64,000 bases of DNA. Source: Gammaproteobacteria bacterium. Its GTDB lineage: Bacteria; Pseudomonadota; Gammaproteobacteria; Pseudomonadales; Pseudohongiellaceae. The notes under the pieces are model-generated. The model was not told the origin of the DNA. It saw only the letters and a program-made list of their open reading frames with translations, and made no database searches. The stretch covers positions 1 to 64,000 of the forward strand of contig PALV01000003.1 in NCBI GenBank assembly GCA_002706685.1, in the 5' to 3' direction. Positions 37,699 through 44,450 of this stretch are shown piece after piece. How positions within the stretch are numbered: the stretch's first letter is position 1; the number at the start of each line of letters is the position of its first letter. A program made the translations under genes and the position numbers.

Positions 37699-37718
37699 TC
37701 AACTATGGTTATAGTTGA
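37699..37718. promoter_or_regulatory. 20-bp palindrome, candidate operator upstream of the GG peptide
   Basis: TCAACTAT GGTT ATAGTTGA, perfectly symmetric arms of eight bases, 50 bases ahead of the peptide start and 75 bases past pqqE. It could be a repressor site or a small hairpin. Confidence 0.5.
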
Positions 37719-37793
37719 TACTCTGCGGTCTCACAGGAAAAAATAGGAGCTCTTTTCAGGTCTGACTAGCTAGCGGACTATTGAACCGTGGAC

Positions 37794-38945
37794 TTAATCG
37801 TCTACGAATGCACGAGAATTTTTATCGTCACGAAAAATGATGACCGGGCGCACGTCATCATCTGTTGACTGCGCTCTTTGAGCCAGCGCGACCTGATCGG
37901 TCACGATCGAGTGGTGGGGGGATTTACTGCATACCGGATCCGCATTGCGCGCATCGCCCGTCAGCATGTAGGCCTGGCAGCGGCAGCCACCAAAGTCTTT
38001 GTGCTTCTCGTCACAGCTGCGACAGGGCTCCTTCATCCAGCTGTCACCCCGGTACGCGTTGAAGGCTTCCGACTCATACCAGATAGTGCGCACATCGTGA
38101 TCACGCAGATTGGGAAACTCCAGCCCCGGTAACATGCGCGCCTCATGGCAGGGCAAGGCAAGCCCGTCGGGGGCTATGTTAAGGAACACGGTACCCCAGC
38201 CGTTCATGCAGGCTTTGGGCCGGTCCTGATAGTAATCCGGCACCACGAAATACAACTTCATCTTGTTGCCCAGGCGCTCGCGAAATTGATTACAGACGGC
38301 TTCCGCATGTTCAAGCTGTTCGCGACTCGGCATCAGCTGCTCACGGTTCTTCAGCGCCCATGCGTAATACTGGCTGTTGGCCAGCTCAACATGGTCGGCT
38401 TCCATTTCCTCGGCCATCTGCAGTATCTGTTCTATGTGATCAATGTTCAGACGATGCAGTACGACGTTAAGCACCATGGGGTAGTCGTATTGCTTGATGA
38501 GGCGGGCGACTTTCCGCTTAAGATCGAAGGTACGCGTACTGGACAGAAAATCGTTCATTTCTTTGGTGGAATCCTGAAAGGACAACTGGATCTGATCCAG
38601 ACCACCCGCCTTGAATGCCGCAATGCGCTCCTCAGTCAGGCCAATACCGGAGGTCAGCAGATTGACGTAATAACCCATCTTGCTCGCTTCAGCGACGATC
38701 TCTTCGCAATCGTCACGCATCAGTGGCTCACCACCAGAGATACCCAGCTGCACGGCACCGAGTTCACGCGCCTCGCGCAAGGCCTTCAGCCACTGCTCCG
38801 TCGTCAGCTCCTTCTCGAAAGTCGAGGCATAATTCAGCGGGTTGTAGCAGAACACGCAGTGCAGCGGACACTTGTAGGTGATTTCTGCATTGACCCACAG
38901 TGGTGGCTTGATGGTGTCAGACAGGGGTGATCCAGCCTTTGTCAT
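37794..38945 (-). CDS. pqqE: PQQ biosynthesis radical SAM enzyme PqqE
   Basis: 383 residues from the ATG that overlaps the end of pqqD; the open frame extends further into pqqD but family length fits this start. Radical SAM motif CPLHCVFC near residue 26 binds the catalytic 4Fe-4S cluster. The SPASM region has its Cys set (CHEARM, CRSCDEKHKDFGGCRCQAYM, CSKSPHHS). PqqE joins the Glu and Tyr side chains of PqqA in the presence of PqqD. Last gene of the operon. Confidence 0.97.
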   Translation of the reverse strand: MTKAGSPLSDTIKPPLWVNAEITYKCPLHCVFCYNPLNYASTFEKELTTEQWLKALREARELGAVQLGISGGEPLMRDDCEEIVAEASKMGYYVNLLTSGIGLTEERIAAFKAGGLDQIQLSFQDSTKEMNDFLSSTRTFDLKRKVARLIKQYDYPMVLNVVLHRLNIDHIEQILQMAEEMEADHVELANSQYYAWALKNREQLMPSREQLEHAEAVCNQFRERLGNKMKLYFVVPDYYQDRPKACMNGWGTVFLNIAPDGLALPCHEARMLPGLEFPNLRDHDVRTIWYESEAFNAYRGDSWMKEPCRSCDEKHKDFGGCRCQAYMLTGDARNADPVCSKSPHHSIVTDQVALAQRAQSTDDDVRPVIIFRDDKNSRAFVDD

Positions 38946-39189
38946 GGGCATGCTCCAGAAAATCGATGACATCCTGCTGCAGATCAGCGCCAGGAAATGC
39001 TGCCTGCAGATTGTCAATTATGTCCTGCGCGCTGCGCTCGCCATCGATACGCGTAAGAATTTCACCGGCGCTGCCGGTCAGCTTGACCATTCCTTCGGGG
39101 TACAAAAGCACCCAGGCATCCTGTGCTTTTTCCCATTGCAGTTTGTATTGCCTGGCGAACTTGAGTGGCTGGCTAGTATCAAGACTCAT
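38917..39189 (-). CDS. pqqD: PqqD, peptide chaperone for PqqA
   Basis: 90 residues, winged-helix RiPP recognition element that binds PqqA and hands it to PqqE. Signature segments: [40 protein letters not shown] and [13 protein letters not shown]. Overlaps pqqC by four bases upstream and pqqE by 29 bases downstream, so translation is coupled. Confidence 0.96.
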   Translation of the reverse strand: MSLDTSQPLKFARQYKLQWEKAQDAWVLLYPEGMVKLTGSAGEILTRIDGERSAQDIIDNLQAAFPGADLQQDVIDFLEHAHDKGWITPV

Positions 39190-39926
39190 TGACTCATCCT
39201 CGCGATAGCGCCACTGTTGGACTCGCCAATGCCGTAAGTAACCTGCATGGCATCCAGCATGGTCCAGAGTACATTGAGTTTGAATTGCAGAATATTCAGA
39301 GCCTTTTCCTGCTCCGCTCTTGTCCTGAAGTGAGCCAGCGTCACCCGCAGGCCATGCTCAACATCACGCCGCGCCTCAGACAATCGTTTGCGGAAATATT
39401 GATATCCGCTGGCATCGATCCACGGATAATGTGCGGGCCAGCTGTCGAGTCGCTTCTGATGGATGGTGGGTGCAAACAGCTCGGTCAGAGAGGAACACAC
39501 TGCCTCCTGCCAGGGCGAATTTCTGGCAAAGTTGACGTAGGCATCAACAGCAAACTTAACGCCGGGTGTCACTTTTTCAAGCGACAGCACCTCGTCACGC
39601 GACAGGCCAACGGCCTCAGCCAGCGCCAGCCAGGCCTCGATGCCACCGTCTTCACCTTCCAGACCATCGTGATCGAGAATGCGCTGCACCCACGAACGTC
39701 TATGCTCTTTGTCTGGCATGTTCGACATTACAGCCGCGTCTTTGATGGGAATCATGACCTGGTAATAAAAACGATTCAGCACCCACCCCTGAACCTGGGC
39801 TTTAGTGCACTGCCCACTGTTCATGGCTATGTGGAATGGATGAAAAATATGGTAATTCTTTTCTTTGCCGCGCAGGCGGGCCTCAAATTCTTCGACTGAC
39901 CAGGGTGCAGCAGTATCAGCTGTCAT
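39186..39926 (-). CDS. pqqC: PQQ synthase PqqC
   Basis: 246-residue cofactorless oxidase that carries out the last ring closure and eight-electron oxidation to PQQ. Hallmark segments: [60 protein letters not shown] and the Asp/Arg-rich C-terminal helix. Full length. Followed by pqqD with a four-base overlap. Confidence 0.97.
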   Translation of the reverse strand: MTADTAAPWSVEEFEARLRGKEKNYHIFHPFHIAMNSGQCTKAQVQGWVLNRFYYQVMIPIKDAAVMSNMPDKEHRRSWVQRILDHDGLEGEDGGIEAWLALAEAVGLSRDEVLSLEKVTPGVKFAVDAYVNFARNSPWQEAVCSSLTELFAPTIHQKRLDSWPAHYPWIDASGYQYFRKRLSEARRDVEHGLRVTLAHFRTRAEQEKALNILQFKLNVLWTMLDAMQVTYGIGESNSGAIARMSQ

Positions 39927-39960
39927 GGAAAAACTCCTGCATTAATCGGAAATTTGGAAC

Positions 39961-40878
39961 TCAAAGACTGAAGTCCATGCCGTCAAAGGCCACATCGATT
40001 TTCTCCTGCTGCAGCATCGCTCGCTCACGCGAATCCTCGCGCAGGATAGGGTTGGTATTATTGATATGGATAAGTATCTTTTTGGAGGCTGAAAACTGTT
40101 TTAGTGCCTCGACCATACCGTCCGGGCCTGACTGAGGCATGTGTCCCATATCAAGGGAGAGTTTGTTGCTGATCCCAAGTGCCTGCATTTCATCGTTCGT
40201 CCAGCAGGTGCCATCCACCATCAGGCAATCGGCCTGCTGCATGAATGGCAGCAGATGTGCTTCGATTGATGCCAGCCCGGGCGCATAAAAAAGCTTCTTG
40301 CCGCTGCGCGTGTCTTCCAGCTGAATGCCAATATTGTCACCTTCATGCGGATCGTGACGGTGCGGAGAGAATGGTGGCGCCTTGCTGCTGAGTGGCACAG
40401 CCGTAATGCGGATGTCATCAATACCCACTACTTCGAAGCTGCTGCCCACTGCTGTGGGAATCTGATGCCAGGTCACGCCACAAAAATGCCCCAGCACATT
40501 GAATATCGGGTTGCCTCTGGTCAGATCCTCGTAGACCATATCAGTGCAATAGATATCCAGTGGCGTTTTGCCTTCCCGCAGCATGAACAGGCCAGTGGTG
40601 TGATCGATCTGCGCATCCATCAAGACAATGCCACGTATAGCGGTGTCGCGAATTGCGCGTCCCGGCTGCAACTCCGGGAATTGCTGAAACTGGGTCAGAA
40701 TATCGGGTGATGTATTAAACAGCAGCCAGTTGATGTTATCGCTGCTGACCGCAATGGAGGACTGGGTGCGGGCTGTGGCTTTGATAGTACCTTTGCGCAA
40801 ACCATCACAGTTCGGACAATTGCAATTCCACTGCGGAAAGCCGCCGCCCGCAGCGGAACCCAGGACATGAACTCTCAT
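39961..40878 (-). CDS. pqqB: PqqB, metallo-beta-lactamase-fold oxygenase of PQQ synthesis
   Basis: 305 residues. PqqB hydroxylates the Glu-Tyr intermediate. It has the family N-terminus (VLGSAAGGGFPQWNCNCPNC), which carries a zinc-type Cys cluster, and the MDAQIDHTTGLFMLREG and GTCWTNDEMQALG segments. The gap from pqqA holds a terminator-like hairpin. Confidence 0.96.
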   Translation of the reverse strand: MRVHVLGSAAGGGFPQWNCNCPNCDGLRKGTIKATARTQSSIAVSSDNINWLLFNTSPDILTQFQQFPELQPGRAIRDTAIRGIVLMDAQIDHTTGLFMLREGKTPLDIYCTDMVYEDLTRGNPIFNVLGHFCGVTWHQIPTAVGSSFEVVGIDDIRITAVPLSSKAPPFSPHRHDPHEGDNIGIQLEDTRSGKKLFYAPGLASIEAHLLPFMQQADCLMVDGTCWTNDEMQALGISNKLSLDMGHMPQSGPDGMVEALKQFSASKKILIHINNTNPILREDSRERAMLQQEKIDVAFDGMDFSL

Positions 40879-40892
40879 AGGGTATCCTTGGC

Positions 40893-40940
40893 CAAAAACA
40901 AAGAGAAAGCAGTCATTGGTGTCGGCTGCTTTCTCTTTGT
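40893..40940 (-). terminator. Terminator/attenuator between pqqA and pqqB
   Basis: On the minus strand, a perfect 15-base stem (ACAAAGAGAAAGCAG ... CTGCTTTCTCTTTGT, loop 13) runs directly into TTTTT. It lies 22 bases past pqqA and would let most transcripts stop after the precursor gene while some read on into pqqBCDE. Confidence 0.85.
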
Positions 40941-40961
40941 GGTTTCACCATTAATTGAAAA

Positions 40962-41033
40962 TTAACGGTTGGCGAAGTACATGGTGACTTCAAAGCCATA
41001 ACGCATTTCGGTGTAAGCAGGTTTAGTCCACAT
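40962..41033 (-). CDS. pqqA: PqqA, PQQ precursor peptide
   Basis: 23 residues, too short for most gene callers. Starts [20 protein letters not shown] and contains the required Glu15 and Tyr19 in an ExxxY arrangement, the two side chains fused to make PQQ. GGAG lies eight bases ahead of the ATG. First gene of the pqqABCDE operon, which has no pqqF protease gene in the window; the precursor protease must be encoded elsewhere. Confidence 0.96.
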   Translation of the reverse strand: MWTKPAYTEMRYGFEVTMYFANR

Positions 41034-41285
41034 AGTGTAATCTCCGTGGTAAATGGGTTTTCCCGGCTAAGCGGGGCTACGGCGCCAGAAGAACACATCA
41101 ACCGGCGTCTTAAGCGTCTTGATTGTTGCCCCGACGGGAGTGTTCAGGCAGCAGCATTATCAGCAATTGCGACTCATGATTTTCATTAGATTGCGCCGCG
41201 CACTATTGGCAAAGTCATCTCAACCCTGTAAAAAAGTGCCGTCTTCATAACAACTTACAAGCTAATTCGAATAGCCGGGGGTCAT

Positions 41286-42239
41286 ATCAACACACTCTAT
41301 CCACACATCGAGCCGAGGGAGAAACAGTGGATTCGGGTTTCGCCAAGCCATTCAATCTACGTTGAACGTTGCGGTCAGAAGGGAGGGCACCCTGTAATAT
41401 TTCTGCACGGTGGGCCCGGCAGTCAGATCAACGCCAATCACCGGCGCTATTTCGATCCGGAGTTCTTCGACGTTGTGCTTTTCGACCAGCGCGGCTGCGG
41501 GCAGTCTCGGCCGGCGGGGGAAACACGCGACAACAACACTCAGGCACTGATTAAAGACATAAACGCTCTTAGAGAGATTCTTGGCATCCAAGGCAGGATG
41601 ATGCTGTTTGGCGGTTCCTGGGGCAGCGCCCTGGCCCTCGCCTATGCAAGAAAATTTCCACAACATGTGGCTGCCATGATTTTGCGTGGCGTGTTTCTGG
41701 CCACAGATAAGGAAGTAGAGTGGTTCACCAACGGCCTCTCACGGTTTGCCCCGGCCGCATTCCAGCAGCTGACCGACGGTATGTCCGACGACCTGGTACA
41801 GGCATATCATGAGGCAGTGTTCAGCAGCGATGAAAGACTTGCCAGTGAGGCGGCTGTGCGCTGGGTAAACTATGAAATGCAGATTATGAGCATCGGTGTT
41901 GAGTCAAACGGGCAATCTTCGACAACGGAACTGCAGCCGAGTCAGGCCTTGTTGAATCGTGCCAGAATCCAGCTGCATTATCTAAGGCATCACTGTTTTC
42001 TTGCGGATGTGTCATTGCTGAACAGCGCAGCGTCTCTCTTTATGCCGGTGACAATCGTCCAGGGTGCGCTGGACATGGTCTGCCCTCCAATCACCGCATG
42101 GCAACTGAGCGAGCAACTGCCCAACGCCCGCTTCCGCCTTGTAGGCAAGGCCGGGCATAGCGGACTTTCCGACAGCATGGCCAGCGCATTACGCGAAGAA
42201 ACCGATGCGATGCGCGAGCTGTTGCGGACCCTGGAATGA
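41286..42239 (+). CDS. pip: Proline iminopeptidase with non-canonical or lost start codon
   Basis: Cleaves N-terminal proline from peptides. The reading frame is open from 41232, and from 41286 it reads (ATC)NTLYPHIEPRERQWI..., the family N-terminus, giving 317 residues, the normal length. Motifs: oxyanion HGGPGS, LFDQRGCGQSRP, nucleophile in LFGGSWGSALALAYARKF, Asp in GALDMVCPPITAW, His in GKAGHSG. There is no ATG, GTG or TTG in frame before the GTG at 41475, which would remove the oxyanion-hole motif and cannot yield an active enzyme. Homologues begin Met-Asn-Thr-Leu-Tyr, so the codon ATC at 41286 sits where ATG is expected; GGGGG is five bases upstream. Either a rare ATC start, a recent start-loss mutation or a sequencing error. 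Confidence 0.85.
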   Translation: MNTLYPHIEPREKQWIRVSPSHSIYVERCGQKGGHPVIFLHGGPGSQINANHRRYFDPEFFDVVLFDQRGCGQSRPAGETRDNNTQALIKDINALREILGIQGRMMLFGGSWGSALALAYARKFPQHVAAMILRGVFLATDKEVEWFTNGLSRFAPAAFQQLTDGMSDDLVQAYHEAVFSSDERLASEAAVRWVNYEMQIMSIGVESNGQSSTTELQPSQALLNRARIQLHYLRHHCFLADVSLLNSAASLFMPVTIVQGALDMVCPPITAWQLSEQLPNARFRLVGKAGHSGLSDSMASALREETDAMRELLRTLE

Positions 42240-42248
42240 GAGGTTGAT

Positions 42249-43667
42249 ATGAATCTGCGCTTTCGGGTTGGCCTGAGTATTTCTCTGGTTGGCATCGCTT
42301 GCCTGGCTGTCATGGCCTATATGCTGATTGATTACAAACGCCGATCAATAGACCAGGAGATTGAGGCGGGCACTCGGGTCGCCATCCAGCTGCTGCAGGC
42401 TATCGCGCCCTCACCCCTGGAACTGGCACAAATATCAGACCCCATGGCCAGCCTGGTTGATTACATGAGAAATGTCGGTCGCGTGCGCGCCAATGAAGTA
42501 CGCATCTATGACACCAATAATCAACTGATATACGAGTCCCCGCCCTCTGACTACAAGCAGGGCCGGTGGGCTCCTGACTGGTTCAGTGCCCTGGTCGCCC
42601 CAAATACCAGTGAAGTCAGGCTGCCAGTTCCTGGTGGCGCCATACTGATTACACCTGACTCCTCAAGGTCCGTACTCGATGCCTGGGATGAGCTTTGGCA
42701 GTTTGCTCTCTTCGTGCTCGCCATCATTATCCTGTTGAATATTGCGGTCTACCAGATTCTGGGCCGCACACTGAAACCACTGAACGACATCGTCACCGCA
42801 CTGACTGAAATGGAGCGAGGCAACTACGATGTCAGGCTTCAGCACTACGACCTGCCAGAGTTCAATGCGATCTCTCAGACTTTTAATCGCATGGCCTCGT
42901 CCCTGCAGGAGGCACTGATTGATAATGCCCGGCTAGCCCGGGAAGAGCAGCAGCGGCTGGCAGCAGAGAAAGAACTGGAACAGAACCGACGTTTTACTCA
43001 GTTGATACAGGTGAAACTTGAGGAAGAGCGCCGCGCGATTGCCAGAGAGCTGCACGACGAACTTGGACAATGCATCACTGCCATCAAGACTGTCGGCACC
43101 ACCATTGCCAATCGCAGCGACTCTGACAACGAAGAAACCCGACGCAATGCAAGAACCATCATTGAGGTGGCATCACACATTTATGATGTGGTTCACTCGA
43201 TGATCCGCCAGTTACGACCCAGCGCGCTGGACCACCTGGGATTGAATGATGCCATCGACGAGCTGATCTCGCAGTATCAAAAACAGCATCCGCAACTCAG
43301 TATCGTGTTGACCACAGAGGATGCGCTTAATCAGTATGATGAAAACGTCAATATAACTGTCTATCGTGTGGTGCAGGAGTCGCTGACCAATGTGGTCAAA
43401 CACGCCGATGCCGCAAATGTTGAGGTGTCATTGTCGGTGCAGGCAGATAAGGATGAGGCGCAACAAGTCGATCGCCTCAAGATCGTCATCCGCGATGACG
43501 GCAAAGGCCTCAGCGAGGACTTTGCCGAGACTCGCCGTTTCGGGCTGGCTGGCATCAAGGAACGCGTTCAGGCCTTCGGCGGCGAAGTCAGCTATGAGTC
43601 CATCCCCGCAGCTGGCACAACCATCCGCGCTGAACTACCCGTGGGTCAGGAAGGAAAGAAGCCATGA
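42249..43667 (+). CDS. Sensor histidine kinase, NarX/DegS-type (HisKA_3)
   Basis: 472 residues. Helices at about 9-28 and 155-175 bracket a periplasmic sensor region of ~125 residues. HAMP domain (about 176-230), short coiled coil, then a HisKA_3 dimerisation domain with phosphoacceptor His269 (IARELHDELGQCITAIKTVG) and an HATPase domain (VVQESLTNVVKHADAANVEV; IVIRDDGKGLSEDFAETRRF; GLAGIKERVQAFGGEVSYE). Signal unknown. It shares ATGA with the regulator behind it and starts nine bases after the iminopeptidase. Confidence 0.93.
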   Translation: MNLRFRVGLSISLVGIACLAVMAYMLIDYKRRSIDQEIEAGTRVAIQLLQAIAPSPLELAQISDPMASLVDYMRNVGRVRANEVRIYDTNNQLIYESPPSDYKQGRWAPDWFSALVAPNTSEVRLPVPGGAILITPDSSRSVLDAWDELWQFALFVLAIIILLNIAVYQILGRTLKPLNDIVTALTEMERGNYDVRLQHYDLPEFNAISQTFNRMASSLQEALIDNARLAREEQQRLAAEKELEQNRRFTQLIQVKLEEERRAIARELHDELGQCITAIKTVGTTIANRSDSDNEETRRNARTIIEVASHIYDVVHSMIRQLRPSALDHLGLNDAIDELISQYQKQHPQLSIVLTTEDALNQYDENVNITVYRVVQESLTNVVKHADAANVEVSLSVQADKDEAQQVDRLKIVIRDDGKGLSEDFAETRRFGLAGIKERVQAFGGEVSYESIPAAGTTIRAELPVGQEGKKP

Positions 43668-44302
43668 AAAAGATTAGCGTCATGTTGGTGGACGATCATG
43701 CCGTAGTCCGGATGGGCTTCAAGCTGTTGCTTCAGAGCTCCGATGATATTGAGGTGCTCGGCGAAGCCCAGAGTGGCGAAGATGCCCTGAAACAGCTCCA
43801 GACACTGGCTCCCGATGTTCTCATCATGGACATCTCCATGCCAGGCATGGGCGGACTGGAAGCCATCGGCAGAGTTCTGGCCAAAAAACCGCAACAGAGA
43901 ATTCTGGTACTGTCTGCACATGAAGATATCATGCATGCCCGCCGTGTACTTAAAGCGGGTGCGTCAGGCTATGTGACCAAGCGATCGGCAGCTGATGTCT
44001 TGATGCAGGCGGTTCGTGCTGTGCACAAGGGCCAGGTCTATCTGGAACCGGAGATTGCCCAGGCAATGGCCGTTGAGCAGGTCTCAGGGTCAAAGAATCC
44101 ACTGGATGCGCTGAGTGAGAAAGAGTTCAAAGTCTTCCTCGAACTTGCCAAGGGCCGATCCGTGCAGGAAATTGCTGATGCCATGTCATTAAGTCCACGC
44201 ACTATCGGCACCCATCTCTACAACATCAAACAGAAGCTCAATGCGTCAAACAGTGCCGAGCTGGCGATTATGGCAATACGGGCCGGATTGATCAAACCCT
44301 GA
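43664..44302 (+). CDS. NarL/UhpA-family response regulator
   Basis: 212 residues: receiver with DD at 10-11, phosphoacceptor Asp56 (VLIMDISMPGMGGLEA), then the Lys in GYVTKRSAADVL. The C-terminal LuxR/GerE helix-turn-helix covers about 145-208 (LSEKEFKVFLELAKGRSVQE; LSPRTIGTHLYNIKQKLNAS). Translationally coupled to the kinase. Followed by a strong terminator at 44351. Target genes not evident; the large receptor gene downstream is on the opposite strand. Confidence 0.95.
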   Translation: MKKISVMLVDDHAVVRMGFKLLLQSSDDIEVLGEAQSGEDALKQLQTLAPDVLIMDISMPGMGGLEAIGRVLAKKPQQRILVLSAHEDIMHARRVLKAGASGYVTKRSAADVLMQAVRAVHKGQVYLEPEIAQAMAVEQVSGSKNPLDALSEKEFKVFLELAKGRSVQEIADAMSLSPRTIGTHLYNIKQKLNASNSAELAIMAIRAGLIKP

Positions 44303-44350
44303 AACCAGACCCAGCAAACCATCAAGTCACTCTCCCTCTGTACACAAATG

Positions 44351-44376
44351 AAAAAGGCCCCGAGGGGCCTTTTTGC
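44351..44376. terminator. Bidirectional rho-independent terminator
   Basis: AAAAAGGCCCC GAG GGGCCTTTTT: an A-run, a GC stem and a T-run, between the convergent response regulator and TonB-receptor genes, so it can stop transcription from both sides. Confidence 0.9.
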
Positions 44377-44450
44377 ATGAGTCTTTATGTCTCTCAGTTG
44401 GTGGGCGCCCAATCAGACCATTGCTGATCAAACGCCCATCACTGGCGATA

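Noticed and set aside
38145..38930. 261-codon frame opposite pqqE
   Set aside because: Antisense to a well-supported gene, unusual composition, no signature.
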